DNA of 64,000 nt from Pseudomonas sp. HAR-UPW-AIA-41 (GCF_002304225.1 NZ_NSLB01000005.1:1-64000), one strand, 5' to 3'; positions 1 through 8,958 are shown, numbered from the stretch's first letter. The notes: generated by a model not told the origin, from the letters alone. A program made the numbers and translations.

Positions 1-287
1 CGGGCGGCGGCCAGCGAGCCGTCGCTCTGGCCCAGGTGCACGCCGACGCCCAGGCGCGCGGCCAGCTCGGCGTCGTCGTTGATGATCAGGTCGGCACCGT
101 ACTGCCGGCACAGTTCGCGCAGGGCCTCGGCCTCGCGCAGGCGGCGGGCGGCATCGGCGCTCTTGTCGCGGTATTGCAGCAGGCGCGCGCCGCCTTTGAG
201 AGCGGCTTCGACGTAGGGCAGCAGCTTGCCGTCAGCCAGCAGCTGGCTGTCGGTGATGGCATACAAACCGCGCAGTTTGCTGCTCAC
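1..287 (-). CDS. thiE: Thiamine-phosphate synthase ThiE (5' part, cut by window edge)
   Basis: Joins HMP pyrophosphate to thiazole phosphate to make thiamine phosphate in the cytoplasm. Reading leftward from a GTG at 287, the protein begins [16 protein letters not shown] and continues with [14 protein letters not shown], then [10 protein letters not shown] and GVHLGQSDG. These are the N-terminal strands and the pyrophosphate/substrate-binding segments of the TIM-barrel ThiE family. About 95 residues are present; the C-terminal half lies outside the window. The gene starts 10 bases after the thiD stop, so the two are almost certainly co-transcribed. No ATG fits the start, and an AGGG lies just upstream of the GTG. 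Confidence 0.93.
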   Translation of the reverse strand, partial: MSSKLRGLYAITDSQLLADGKLLPYVEAALKGGARLLQYRDKSADAARRLREAEALRELCRQYGADLIINDDAELAARLGVGVHLGQSDGSLAAA

Positions 288-297
288 GAATGGCCCT

Positions 298-1095
298 TCA
301 TAGCGAGAAGTCCAGCGGCAGGCGACGTGGCACATACTGGCCACGGCCGGGTTGCTCGGCATCGCGCAGGGTGCGCCAGGTGTAATCCAGCGCCGAACGC
401 ACCGCGCTGACCAGCTCCTCGCCCAGTGCCAGACGGCCTGCCAGGGTGCTGGCCAGGGTGCAGCCGGAGCCGTGGTAGCTGCCGGGCAGGCGCACGCAGG
501 TGAAGGTATGGCTGTCGCCGCCGCGCACATAGAGACGGTTGTGGATGTCGGTTTCGTCGCCGTGACCGCCGGTGATCAGCAGGTGCCGGCAGAAGGGCGA
601 CAGCTTCTCGGCGCATTCGTCCGCCGTGCCTTCCGGCAGCTCGGCCAGAATGCGTGCTTCCGGCAGGTTGGGGGTGGCGATGGCGGCGATCGGCAGCAGG
701 CGTTCACGCATGGCATAGCCGACGTCATCCTTGCCCAGCGAGCCACCGCCACCAGCGCGCAGCACCGGGTCGCAGACGAGGGGGATGCCGGGTAGCTGCT
801 GCATCAGTTCTACCACGGTATCGACCATCTCCACCGAGCCGAGCATGCCCAGCTTGACGGCAGCTACCGGCAGGTCAGCGATGATGGCTCGCGCCTGGGC
901 CATGACCCAGGCGCGGTCGAGCACGCGGAAGTCGCTGACGTTGACTGTGTCCTGCACGGTCAGCGCGGTGATCGCCGGTGCGGCGTGACACCCCTGGGCT
1001 AGCAGGGCTTCGATATCCGCCTGTAGACCAGCTCCACCACTCGGGTCGTGGCCAGACAAACAGAGGACAACGGGGCGGGAAGGATAGGTATTCAT
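298..1095 (-). CDS. thiD: Hydroxymethylpyrimidine/phosphomethylpyrimidine kinase ThiD
   Basis: Phosphorylates HMP and HMP-phosphate to supply the pyrimidine half of thiamine. The 265-residue ribokinase-fold protein carries the N-terminal substrate loop [17 protein letters not shown] (about residues 14-30), KLGMLGS, and the C-terminal nucleotide/anion-hole motif HGSGCTLAS near residue 212. The ATG at 1095 is preferred because family members start a few residues before the [13 protein letters not shown] strand; an in-frame ATG seven codons upstream is possible. It is followed directly by thiE. This thiE-thiD pair next to ladS matches the PAO1 order as I remember it. Confidence 0.95.
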   Translation of the reverse strand: MNTYPSRPVVLCLSGHDPSGGAGLQADIEALLAQGCHAAPAITALTVQDTVNVSDFRVLDRAWVMAQARAIIADLPVAAVKLGMLGSVEMVDTVVELMQQLPGIPLVCDPVLRAGGGGSLGKDDVGYAMRERLLPIAAIATPNLPEARILAELPEGTADECAEKLSPFCRHLLITGGHGDETDIHNRLYVRGGDSHTFTCVRLPGSYHGSGCTLASTLAGRLALGEELVSAVRSALDYTWRTLRDAEQPGRGQYVPRRLPLDFSL

Positions 1096-1321
1096 GGCGG
1101 CGCAGCTTACCACCAACAGTGCGATAGACCGAAATCGACGTGACTGCCAGGTTCCCCTCTGTACCCCTTGGTATTACTGACAGCATGAACGAGCCGCGAG
1201 GCAGATTCAGAACATTTTCTGCAGCACGCTTGTGCTAAATTTCATCACTCCAACCTCCTTAGCGCCTGGAACCGGCTCGTCCCACCGTGCGCCGGAAATA
1301 TGGTCATCGACGAGTGTGGCA

Positions 1322-3727
1322 ATGCGCTATTTCCTAACCCTGTTATGTCTCTGCTGGGCCCAACTGGCTGGCGCAGTCAGCTTCGACGAGCATACCCGGC
1401 AGTTGCCGCTGGGCCGGGAAATTGCGGTATTCGAGGATGTGCGGGGCAATACGGCGCTGACCGACATCACCTCCGCAGCGCTGGAGCCGAGCTTCCGCCG
1501 GCATGACAAGGACGTACTCAATGCCGGTTACTCGCGTTCGGTGTTCTGGTTGCGTCTGGATCTTGAATACCAGCCGACGCAGGGGCGCGACAGCCGCGAG
1601 TTCCTTTTGGAACTGGCCTACCCACCGCTGGATCAGCTCGATCTGTATGTGCCGGATTTGTGGGGTGGGCTGCAGCGCGTCGCGCAGACCGGCGATGCCC
1701 TGCCATTTTCCTCGCGGCTGATCCAGCAGAACAACTACGTGTTTCCCCTGCAGTTCCAGGCTGGCGAGCGCAAGCGCGTCTATCTGCGTCTGCAGAGCCA
1801 GGGCTCGATTCAGGCTCCGCTCAACCTCTGGTCGACCCAGGCCTACCTGGAGGCCCAGCCGGGCCGCATCTACGTGCTGGGGATCATCTACGGCGTGCTG
1901 CTGGTGATGCTGGTGTACAACCTGTTCATCTACATCAGCGTGCGCGATACCAGTTACCTCTACTACATCCTCTATATCGCTTCGTTCGGCCTGTATCAGG
2001 TCTCGGTCAACGGCGCCGGGGTACAGTATTTCTGGCCCGACAGCCCCTGGTGGGCGAATGCCGCGACGCCGTTCCTGATCGGCTCGGCGGCCCTGTTCGG
2101 CTGCCAGTTCGCCCGCAGCTTCCTGCACACCGCCGAGCATAGTCCGTGGGTTGACCGCACTCTGCGCGTGATGATGTTTGCCGGCGGCCTGGTCATGCTG
2201 CTGTCGCTGGTGGCCAGCTATGCCCTGGCGCTGCGTCTGGCCACCCTGCTGGCGCTGGTGTTTACCCTGGTGATCTTCAGCGCCGGGCTGATCTCCTGGT
2301 CGCGCGGCATGCGCGTGGCGCGCTATTTCATCTTCGCCTGGTCGGCGTTCCTGATCGGCGGCCTGGTCAACACCCTGATGGTGCTGGGCTACCTGCCCAA
2401 CATGTTCCTCACCATGTATGCCAGCCAGCTGGGCTCGGCGATGGAGGTCGGCCTGCTGTCGCTGGCACTGGCTGACCGCATCAATGCGATGAAGGAGGAG
2501 CGTGCGCGCATCCTGCAGGAGTCCAGCCGCAAGCTCGCCCTGCTCAACGAAGAGCTGGCCAACAGCAACCGGCTGAAGGACGAATTCCTCTCCACCGTGA
2601 CCCATGAGCTGCGTACGCCGATGAACGGCGTGATCGGTTCGCTGGAGCTGATGCAGACGGTGAACATGGACATCGAGCTGGCCCAGTACCACAAGACGGC
2701 GGTCAGTTCGGCGCGCGACATGATGCACATGGTCAACGACATCCTTGCGCTCACCGAGCTGGAGGCCGGCAAGCTGTACCCGCGGCGCGGGCCGTTCAGT
2801 CTGCGCGCGCTGCTCGACAGCCTGCGCGTGCAGTTTGCCGGTCGAGCCCATGACAAGGGCCTGAACTTCGAACTGCAACTGGACGACAGCCTGCCCGATA
2901 CCCTTGAGGGCGATGCCGCCAAACTGACTCAGGCCCTGGGTTACCTGCTGGATAACGCGGTCAAGTTCACCCAGCAGGGGCGCGTCATCCTGCGGGTGCG
3001 CGGCGAGCAGGTCAGCAGCAGCGGCCTGACCCTGTGCGTGCAGGTCGAGGACAGCGGCATCGGCTTTGCCGAGCAGGCCGGTGCTTCCCTGTTCCAGCGT
3101 TTCCGTCAGCTGGATGGCTCCATGACCCGTGAATACGGTGGGCTGGGCATCGGTCTGACGCTGAGCAGTCAGCTGGCTCTGCTGCTGGGCGGAGAGTTGC
3201 AGCAGCGCAGCGAGCCGGGCCGTGGCAGCTGTTTCACCCTGCGCGTGCCGGTCGGTCTGCCGCTGCGCACGCGCGCCGAGCAGGCGCCGGCCCGTCTGCG
3301 CCGCCAGGGCACGCCCGTGCGCGAGCCAGGTCAGTGCGTGGTGCTGGTGGTCGAAGACAACGCCATCAATCAGCTGGTGACCCGCGGCATGCTGCTCAAG
3401 CTCGGTTATCAGGTGCGCACGGCCGACAATGGCGCCGAGGCCATCGAGTTGCTGCGCCGCGAGAGGGTGGATGCGGTGCTGCTTGATTGCCAGATGCCGG
3501 TGATGGACGGCTTTGCCACCGCGCGGGAACTGCGCGCGTTGCCGGGCTGTGCCGAGGTGCCGGTGATTGCGGTGACGGCGCACAGTCACAGCGGCGATCG
3601 CGACCGCTGCCTGGCTGCCGGCATGAACGATTACCTGGCCAAGCCGGTGAAGTTCGCCGAGCTGCAGGTGCTGCTGCACGACTGGGTGCTCTGCACCGCG
3701 TCAGGCGAGGCCTCGGCCGTCAGCTGA
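1322..3727 (+). CDS. ladS: Hybrid sensor histidine kinase LadS
   Basis: Membrane sensor that feeds the Gac/Rsm switch between acute and biofilm lifestyles in P. aeruginosa (family knowledge). The 801-residue protein has a signal peptide (1-18), a periplasmic 7TMR-DISMED2 domain (about 25-165), seven membrane helices (about 178-390), a short coiled coil, a HisKA box with THELRTP (His428), an ATPase domain with LLDNAVKF, VEDSGIGF and GGLGIGLTL, and a C-terminal receiver with LLDCQMPVMDG (Asp722) and the conserved Lys in YLAKPVKF. The ATG at 1322 is chosen because the signal peptide starts there; a start at 1232 would add 30 unlikely residues. Identity as LadS rests on the domain order plus thiE-thiD and TetR neighbours. 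Confidence 0.9.
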   Translation: MRYFLTLLCLCWAQLAGAVSFDEHTRQLPLGREIAVFEDVRGNTALTDITSAALEPSFRRHDKDVLNAGYSRSVFWLRLDLEYQPTQGRDSREFLLELAYPPLDQLDLYVPDLWGGLQRVAQTGDALPFSSRLIQQNNYVFPLQFQAGERKRVYLRLQSQGSIQAPLNLWSTQAYLEAQPGRIYVLGIIYGVLLVMLVYNLFIYISVRDTSYLYYILYIASFGLYQVSVNGAGVQYFWPDSPWWANAATPFLIGSAALFGCQFARSFLHTAEHSPWVDRTLRVMMFAGGLVMLLSLVASYALALRLATLLALVFTLVIFSAGLISWSRGMRVARYFIFAWSAFLIGGLVNTLMVLGYLPNMFLTMYASQLGSAMEVGLLSLALADRINAMKEERARILQESSRKLALLNEELANSNRLKDEFLSTVTHELRTPMNGVIGSLELMQTVNMDIELAQYHKTAVSSARDMMHMVNDILALTELEAGKLYPRRGPFSLRALLDSLRVQFAGRAHDKGLNFELQLDDSLPDTLEGDAAKLTQALGYLLDNAVKFTQQGRVILRVRGEQVSSSGLTLCVQVEDSGIGFAEQAGASLFQRFRQLDGSMTREYGGLGIGLTLSSQLALLLGGELQQRSEPGRGSCFTLRVPVGLPLRTRAEQAPARLRRQGTPVREPGQCVVLVVEDNAINQLVTRGMLLKLGYQVRTADNGAEAIELLRRERVDAVLLDCQMPVMDGFATARELRALPGCAEVPVIAVTAHSHSGDRDRCLAAGMNDYLAKPVKFAELQVLLHDWVLCTASGEASAVS

Positions 3728-3756
3728 GGTCTGTCGCTGTGTCTGCGCCGTGATCA

Positions 3757-3778
3757 GCCCTGGCCGGATCGGCCGGGC
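3757..3778 (+). terminator. Possible terminator after ladS
   Basis: A GC-rich hairpin (GCCC, bulged T, GGCCG, loop GAT, CGGCCGGGC) lies 30 bases after the ladS stop and is followed by GCTTTGG. The U-tract is poor, so termination would be weak. Confidence 0.35.
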
Positions 3779-3855
3779 GCTTTGGCATAAATCCCCCTTT
3801 GCCTGTCCGGTTGTCCGTGATTCACTGCTGCAAAGTGTGAATCCGGATTCAGAGT

Positions 3856-4551
3856 ATGGCTTACCGTACTACCACCGCCCGTCTCGAACGTGATCAGCAG
3901 CTGCGTGAGCACATTCTGGCCTGCGCCCATGCTCAGGTGGCGGCCGGCGGTTTTGCCGCTCTGACCATGCAGGGGCTGGCGGCCGAGGCCGGCATTGCCA
4001 CAGGCAGCCTGTACCGTCATTTCAGCCGCAAGGGCGAGCTGGCTTCCGAGGTCTTTGCCCGCGCCAGTCAGCGCGAAGTGGATGCCCTGGCCGCGGTGTT
4101 CGGCGCGCCGGGCAGCCCTTGTGAGCGCCTGCTGGCCGGTGTCCGGGGCTTTGCCGAGCGTGCCTGGCACAGTCGTCAGCTGGCGTTTGCCCTGATCGCC
4201 GAACCGGTCGAGCCCGAGGTGGACGAGCAGCGCCTGCTGTTCCGCGAGGCCTATGCCCAGCTGTTCGTCCGTCTGCTGGACGAGGGACGGGTCCTGGGAC
4301 AGTTTCAGGTGGACTCGCTGAGCCTGAGTGCCGCCTGTCTGGTCGGTGCTATTGCCGAGGCGCTGGTGGGGCCTCTGTCGCCCTCGGCCCGCGCCGCGCG
4401 GGAATCCGGTGAGCCCGGCATGGACCTGGCGACGGTCAGCCAGGGGCTGAGCAACTTCTGCCTGCGTGCCGTGGGTGCGTCCCTGCCATTGAACATTCGG
4501 TCCCCGGAAAACCCGCCTGTAGAAAACCTGCCCACGGAGATTGCCCGATGA
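3856..4551 (+). CDS. TetR-family transcriptional regulator
   Basis: A 231-residue one-component regulator. The N-terminal helix-turn-helix spans about residues 35-70 (LTMQGLAAEAGIATGSLYRHF), the classic TetR recognition region; the rest is the helical ligand-binding/dimer domain. Its stop overlaps the start of the acyl-CoA dehydrogenase gene (ATGA), so the two form a translationally coupled pair and the regulator probably controls that enzyme in response to an acyl-CoA or related ligand. The final roughly 25 residues (NIRSPENPPVENLPTEIAR) look disordered. The ligand cannot be told from sequence. Confidence 0.9.
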   Translation: MAYRTTTARLERDQQLREHILACAHAQVAAGGFAALTMQGLAAEAGIATGSLYRHFSRKGELASEVFARASQREVDALAAVFGAPGSPCERLLAGVRGFAERAWHSRQLAFALIAEPVEPEVDEQRLLFREAYAQLFVRLLDEGRVLGQFQVDSLSLSAACLVGAIAEALVGPLSPSARAARESGEPGMDLATVSQGLSNFCLRAVGASLPLNIRSPENPPVENLPTEIAR

Positions 4552-6197
4552 GCCTGCACCAGTTCGCTGAAACCCATGAGGTGTTCAACCAGGTTCCCAG
4601 CCTGGATGGCGCCAACCTCTACCGCCTCGATCTGCCGCTGCAGGAGTGGAGCCGCCGCTTCGGTGCCGGCTGGGCCGAGCAGCGTCTGGACACTTACGGT
4701 GCCCTGGCCGGCGGGCCGCTGATGGCGGCGGGCTTTCTTGCAAACGAGCACAAGCCGCAGTTCAAGACCCATGACCGCTACGGCAACCGCATCGATCTGG
4801 TGGAGTTCCATCCGGCCTACCACGAGCTGATGCGTACGGCAGTCGAGCATGGCCTGCCGTCGCTGCCCTGGACCGAACAGCGCGCCGGTGCCCATGTCGC
4901 CCGCGCCGGTCTGACCTACCTGCACAGCCAGGCCGAGGCCGCCAGTGGTTGCCCGCTGACCATGACCTTCGCCGCCGTGCCTGCACTCAAGCTGCAGCCG
5001 GACATCGCCGAGCAGTGGCTGCCGAAAATCCTCGCCACCGAGTACGACCCGCGCAATGTGCCGATGGCGCGGAAGGCCGGCGTCACCATCGGCATGGCCA
5101 TGACCGAGAAGCAGGGCGGCACCGACGTGCGCGCCAACACCACCCGTGCCTATCCGGTGGGTGCCGGCGGTCCGGGCCAGGCCTACGAGCTGGTCGGGCA
5201 CAAGTGGTTCTGCTCGGCGCCCATGTGCGACGCCTTCCTCACCCTGGCGCAGACCGACAAGGGCCTGTCCTGCTTCCTCCTGCCGCGCCACCGCCCGGAT
5301 GGCACGCGCAACCAGTTCTACGTGCAGCGCCTGAAGAACAAGCTGGGCAACTGGGCCAACGCCTCCAGCGAGGTCGAGTACCGCGGCGCCCTGGCCTGGA
5401 TGATCGGCGAGGAAGGCCGTGGCGTGCCGACCATCATCGAGATGGTGGCCATGACCCGCTTCGACTGCATGGTGGGCTCCAGCAGCCTGATGCGTCAGTC
5501 GCTGACCCAGGCCACGCACCACTGCGCGCACCGTAAGGTCGGTGGCAAGGTGCTCGCCGAGCAGCCGCTGATGCAGAACGTGCTGGCCGATCTGGCCCTG
5601 GAAAGCGAGGCGGCGCTGGCGCTGTGCATGCGCATGGGCCGCGCGCTGGAAAACCCGCACGACGAGCAGGAAGCCAGGTTCGCCCGCCTGGTCACGGCCA
5701 TCGGCAAGTACTGGATCTGCAAGCGGGCGCCAGAGATGGTCGCCGAGGCCAGCGAGTGCCTGGGCGGCGCCGGCTATGTCGAGGAAACCATCCTGCCGCG
5801 CCTGTACCGCGAAGCGCCGGTCAACTCCATCTGGGAAGGTTCGGGCAACGTGCAGTGCCTGGATGTGCTGCGTGCCCTGTCCAAGGAGCCGGGCGTGCTT
5901 GATGCGCTGTTCCATGAACTGGGCGATGGCCACGGCGACGCTCGTCTGGCTGCGCATATCCGCCAGCTCAGGAGCGACTTCAGCGACATGGCCGACATCC
6001 AGTACCGCGCCCGCCAGCTGACCGAAGATGTGGCGGTGGCGCTGCAGGCCAAACTGCTGCTGGAAGCCGGCAATGCCACGGTCAGCGATGCCTTTATCGC
6101 CAGCCGCCTGCAGGGTCGTGGCCGGGTCTACGGCACCCTGCCGCGTGGCGTGGATGTCGCGGCTTTGCTGGTGCGCAGCACGCCGCATCTGGCCTGA
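4548..6197 (+). CDS. Acyl-CoA dehydrogenase, AidB-like
   Basis: A 549-residue flavoprotein of the AidB branch of acyl-CoA dehydrogenases, a length typical of AidB and longer than the usual 380. Visible motifs are CPLTMTFAAVPALK, GMAMTEKQGGTDV (flavin/substrate loop), YELVGHKWFCSAPMCDA, ASSEVEY, TRFDCMVGSSSLMRQ, ECLGGAGYVEE and LYREAPVNSIWEGSGN. The last contains Glu430 at the catalytic-base position. AidB of E. coli binds DNA and is induced by alkylation, but its substrate is unresolved, so function here is open: fatty or branched acyl-CoA oxidation or an alkylation response. It is coupled to the upstream TetR gene. Confidence 0.88.
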   Translation: MSLHQFAETHEVFNQVPSLDGANLYRLDLPLQEWSRRFGAGWAEQRLDTYGALAGGPLMAAGFLANEHKPQFKTHDRYGNRIDLVEFHPAYHELMRTAVEHGLPSLPWTEQRAGAHVARAGLTYLHSQAEAASGCPLTMTFAAVPALKLQPDIAEQWLPKILATEYDPRNVPMARKAGVTIGMAMTEKQGGTDVRANTTRAYPVGAGGPGQAYELVGHKWFCSAPMCDAFLTLAQTDKGLSCFLLPRHRPDGTRNQFYVQRLKNKLGNWANASSEVEYRGALAWMIGEEGRGVPTIIEMVAMTRFDCMVGSSSLMRQSLTQATHHCAHRKVGGKVLAEQPLMQNVLADLALESEAALALCMRMGRALENPHDEQEARFARLVTAIGKYWICKRAPEMVAEASECLGGAGYVEETILPRLYREAPVNSIWEGSGNVQCLDVLRALSKEPGVLDALFHELGDGHGDARLAAHIRQLRSDFSDMADIQYRARQLTEDVAVALQAKLLLEAGNATVSDAFIASRLQGRGRVYGTLPRGVDVAALLVRSTPHLA

Positions 6198-6240
6198 CGA
6201 CATTCTCTTGACGACGCGCGAGTGACAAACTGTCGCCCGC

Positions 6241-6258
6241 GCTGTCTGAGCAGACAGC
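6241..6258. repeat. Perfect 18-bp palindrome
   Basis: GCTGTCTG, AG, CAGACAGC: two perfect 8-base arms with a 2-base centre, lying between the acyl-CoA dehydrogenase stop and the next start. As RNA it is a tight hairpin with no U-tract. As DNA it could be an operator for the downstream gene. Which one cannot be decided here. Confidence 0.5.
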
Positions 6259-6281
6259 CAACTGCGTGTCGTGGAGTGTCT

Positions 6282-6869
6282 GTGAAAGCCCTGAAGTCCC
6301 TTTCTCTGCTGGTGTTGAGTTCGGTGTTGAGCGCTGGCGTTCAGGCGGCCGGTTGCCCGGCCGGTCAGCAGCAGGTGTGCCTGCTGGCCTGTTTCTGTGC
6401 ACCGCAGGACGCGCCGGGGCTGGATGATCTGCACCGCCTGGCCAGTACCGGCTTGCGTGACTGGATTGTGCAGTCGCGCCATCGCCTGCTGGCCAGCGGC
6501 GTGGAGCCGATTCCGCTGCATATCCGCGCCCAGCTGGAGCCCTACTTCGACTTTGCCGTGCTGGATTCGGTGCGCTTCAAGGTCGGCGATCCGGTGGAGC
6601 TGAACATGGCTCACACGCTGATGCAGAACCCGGATGTCAGTGCGGTGACCTTGATCGATGTGATTGTCTTTCGCGATGAGGCCGAAGCCCGTGACGACGT
6701 CGCCCTGTGGGCTCACGAGCTCAAACATGTGGAGCAGTACCGGCAGCTGGGTGTCGATCAGTTCGCTGCCCGCTACGCCCGGGATTACCGGGCTCTGGAG
6801 GCTCCGGCCTACCAGCTACAGGGTCAGGTGCGGCAGGCGCTCAAGGCGCGCGCGGTGGCCCGCCAGTAA
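6282..6869 (+). CDS. Exported DUF4157-like protein with a metallopeptidase-like HELxH motif
   Basis: A 195-residue secreted protein of unknown role. A GTG start at 6282, preceded by GGAG, gives a clean signal peptide (about 1-22, ending VQAAG) followed by a short Cys-rich stretch (CPAGQQQVCLLACFC). The C-terminal part contains ALWAHELKHVEQYRQLG, an HExxH-type segment as in DUF4157 domains, and then DQFAARYARDY. The motif suggests a zinc site but catalysis is unproven. An upstream in-frame ATG at 6222 would bury the signal peptide and is not favoured. The gene follows the acyl-CoA dehydrogenase and converges on the next gene. Confidence 0.8.
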   Translation: MKALKSLSLLVLSSVLSAGVQAAGCPAGQQQVCLLACFCAPQDAPGLDDLHRLASTGLRDWIVQSRHRLLASGVEPIPLHIRAQLEPYFDFAVLDSVRFKVGDPVELNMAHTLMQNPDVSAVTLIDVIVFRDEAEARDDVALWAHELKHVEQYRQLGVDQFAARYARDYRALEAPAYQLQGQVRQALKARAVARQ

Positions 6870-6895
6870 CTGCGTCGATGGAGGATGCAGCCGGG

Positions 6896-7456
6896 TCAGT
6901 TCAGGCGGTAGCGCGCCAGCTCGGCCGGTGACAGCACGCGCATGTTGCGAGGCTCGATGCGCTGCATGTCTTCGAGCAGGGCGGTGGGAATGTTCATCTC
7001 GCGGAAGTAGGCCGCCGGGCTGTAGCGCACGCCCTGGTAGGTCATCCCGGAAAATACCGAATCGCCGCTGGCGAAGGGTGGCTTGTGCAGGCCGACGTAG
7101 CCTTTCACGGTCTTGTCGCGGCCGGCGGCCAGCAGGTAGACGCAGGTGCCCTGGCATACACCGGTGGACGGCACCAGCGCATCGAACCCGGACTCGCGCA
7201 GCAGGCGACCCATGCGCATGGCTTCCGGCACGCTGCCGCCGATGTTGTCCAGCAGCACGATCTTCTTCACATAGCGGCCGGGGTTGCCGGTGATGCCGCG
7301 CAGGAGCACTTCGTAATCGCCGGGGCTGATTTCCTCGGACACCTTGGCCACCAGCATCGGCCCCAGCGTTTTGTGCTGAACAGGTTTGACCTCCACCTTG
7401 GCGAAACCGGTCAGGGGCAGGCAGAGCAGCAGGGAGCAGAGCAACGGGCGCAGCAT
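6896..7456 (-). CDS. Exported ClpP/crotonase-fold protein (COG3904-like)
   Basis: A 186-residue periplasmic protein with a signal peptide (LLCSLLLCLPLTGFA). The core resembles the ClpP-like COG3904 family: LLDNIGGSVPEAMRMGRLL near residue 70, then GVCQGTCVYLLAAGRDKTV and GLHKP. In related proteins the second motif holds a serine nucleophile before the helix; here the segment reads CQGTC, so a threonine or cysteine replaces it. The protein may therefore be a non-proteolytic or altered family member. It converges with the upstream-strand DUF4157-like gene, separated by 26 bases. Start set at the ATG that opens the signal peptide. Confidence 0.75.
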   Translation of the reverse strand: MLRPLLCSLLLCLPLTGFAKVEVKPVQHKTLGPMLVAKVSEEISPGDYEVLLRGITGNPGRYVKKIVLLDNIGGSVPEAMRMGRLLRESGFDALVPSTGVCQGTCVYLLAAGRDKTVKGYVGLHKPPFASGDSVFSGMTYQGVRYSPAAYFREMNIPTALLEDMQRIEPRNMRVLSPAELARYRLN

Positions 7457-7522
7457 GGTGCGGACTTCAGGCAGTGAGTGGGCGTCCAGCATACGGCATG
7501 GACGCCCGTCCTGCAGCAGTGG

Positions 7523-8680
7523 TCAGTGGCTGAAGGCGCGGCGCATCTGGGGCAGGGCCGCGAAGGCTGCCACCACAAACAGGCTGGCGCCCAGGCACAG
7601 CGACAGGGGCAGCCCCTGCGGGCCGAGGTTCATCAGCGCCCCGCTGAGCAGCGGTCCGATCAGGCTGCCCACGCCCCACAACAGGCCTACGCAGGCATTG
7701 GCCGTGACCAGATCGGGGCCGCGGAAGTGCTGGCCGATCAGCACCAGTGCCAGGGTGTAGATACCGCCGGCGGCGGCGCCCAGCACCACCAGGGCTGGCC
7801 ACAGCGCTGCCGGTGTGCCGATCAGCCAGGGCAGGGCCAGGCCCAGCGCCAGGGTCAGCAGGCCACAGCCCAGGTGCAGCACCCGCCGTTCCATGCGGTC
7901 CGACAGCCAGCCCAGCGGCACCTGAAACAGCATGTCGCCGGCCAGGATCACGCTGGCCATCAGGGCGGCGATGCCCACGGCATAGCCATGACCGCTGGCG
8001 TACACCGGAAAGAGCGACAGCACCAGGCTGTCGAAGAAGGCGAAGAACAGCACCCCCAGGCACAGTGCCGGAGCCACCCTGATGAAGCCGAGCAGGGAGA
8101 AGCGCCGTGGCCCTTCGGCTTCCGGCTCACTCAGTTCGGCCGGCAGATGGCGCCAGAGCAGGAGCAGAATCAGGGCGTTGGCGGCGGCCACCAGCGAGGC
8201 CGGCCACGGCCCCTGGGTGCCGAACAGGCTGATCATGGCCGGACCACCCAGCTGGCAGCCGGTAAAGCAGGCGGCATAGAGCGCCACCACCTGACCCCGG
8301 CGGCGTTCGTCACAGAGTTCATTGACCCAGGACTCGCCGAGGATCACCAGTACGCCCATGGCCAGCCCCAGCAGCAGGCGGGCGGTGGCCAGCCAGAGCA
8401 GGGGCACGTGTGCGGGGATCAGTGGCAACACGGCCAGCAGGCACAGGGCAAAGCCGCCCAGGTACAACTGGCGGGCATTGAGGTGGCGGCACAGGCGGTT
8501 GACCAGCAGGGCGGCGAGCATCATGCCGGCGGCCGGCAGTGCAGACAGCACGCCGATGGTCAGACTGCTGGCGCCGGCCTCGTGCAGGCGCAGGGCCACC
8601 AGCGGCAGGGTGGCACCCATGCTCAGACCGACCACGGAAACGGCCAGAATCAGAAGGGCCAGAAGCCAGGAAGAACGCAT
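7523..8680 (-). CDS. Major facilitator superfamily transporter
   Basis: A 385-residue inner-membrane protein with about 12 hydrophobic segments. It has an MFS-like loop after the second helix (NRLCRHLNARQLYLGG) and a second-half counterpart (GWLSDRMERRVLHLG), placing it in the YcaD-like or drug/sugar exporter group of MFS permeases. The start at 8680 has a good GGGAG ribosome site 7 bases upstream; the longer reading from 8740 adds no membrane helix. It is transcribed away from amn. A promoter with an embedded palindrome 280 bases upstream suggests control by a dimeric repressor. Substrate unknown. Confidence 0.9.
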   Translation of the reverse strand: MRSSWLLALLILAVSVVGLSMGATLPLVALRLHEAGASSLTIGVLSALPAAGMMLAALLVNRLCRHLNARQLYLGGFALCLLAVLPLIPAHVPLLWLATARLLLGLAMGVLVILGESWVNELCDERRRGQVVALYAACFTGCQLGGPAMISLFGTQGPWPASLVAAANALILLLLWRHLPAELSEPEAEGPRRFSLLGFIRVAPALCLGVLFFAFFDSLVLSLFPVYASGHGYAVGIAALMASVILAGDMLFQVPLGWLSDRMERRVLHLGCGLLTLALGLALPWLIGTPAALWPALVVLGAAAGGIYTLALVLIGQHFRGPDLVTANACVGLLWGVGSLIGPLLSGALMNLGPQGLPLSLCLGASLFVVAAFAALPQMRRAFSH

Positions 8681-8691
8681 TTGAAACTCCC

Positions 8692-8709
8692 ATCCGCCGC
8701 GTGGCGGAT
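8692..8709 (-). repeat. Leader hairpin before the MFS gene
   Basis: ATCCGCC, ACGC, GGCGGAT: a perfect 7-base stem lying immediately upstream of the GGGAG ribosome site of the MFS gene. It leaves the ribosome site free, so it may stabilise the message or expose the site rather than block it. Confidence 0.45.
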
Positions 8710-8787
8710 CTACAGCGAAAATAACGGCGCCCCACGGCAAACGGGCCGCAGGGGGAATGCAGGATCGCGGGCGTCAGGCCCGGAGAA

Positions 8788-8925
8788 TCAGCAGGCGGGA
8801 GGGGAGAAGGTGAAGGCGAACAGCACGCTGCGCCGGCGCTTGAGCTTGGCGTCGCCCGGCCGGGTGCGCGCCAGCAGCCGCGGATCGGGCTGGGCAAGGC
8901 AGGACAGGGCGGAAACAGGCAGCAT
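8788..8925 (-). CDS. Possible 45-residue small protein
   Basis: In the 381-base gap between the MFS gene and amn there is an ATG-to-TGA reading frame of 45 codons beginning MLPVSALSCLAQPDPRLL. About 40 of 45 codons end in G or C, as in real genes of this genome, and the product has a basic centre (KLKRRRS). It lies just downstream of a minus-strand promoter and could be a leader peptide or small protein made from the MFS transcript. The ribosome site is weak and I do not recognise a family, so it is only a candidate. Confidence 0.35.
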   Translation of the reverse strand: MLPVSALSCLAQPDPRLLARTRPGDAKLKRRRSVLFAFTFSPPAC

Positions 8926-8958
8926 TGCAGTCAATATCGGGCTTGGAGCGGGGCGCGC

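Noticed and set aside
1343..3679. Minus-strand reading frame of 778 codons antisense to ladS
   Set aside because: Gln/His/Arg-rich product with no domain, fully antisense to a clearly coded kinase; a shadow of GC-rich codon bias.
4305..6728. Minus-strand reading frame of 807 codons over the acyl-CoA dehydrogenase
   Set aside because: Antisense to a gene with strong family motifs; low-complexity composition and no ribosome site.
8319..8897. Alternative minus-strand frame in the amn-MFS gap
   Set aside because: Overlaps the MFS start in another frame and has no coding signature beyond GC bias; the 45-codon frame is the better candidate.
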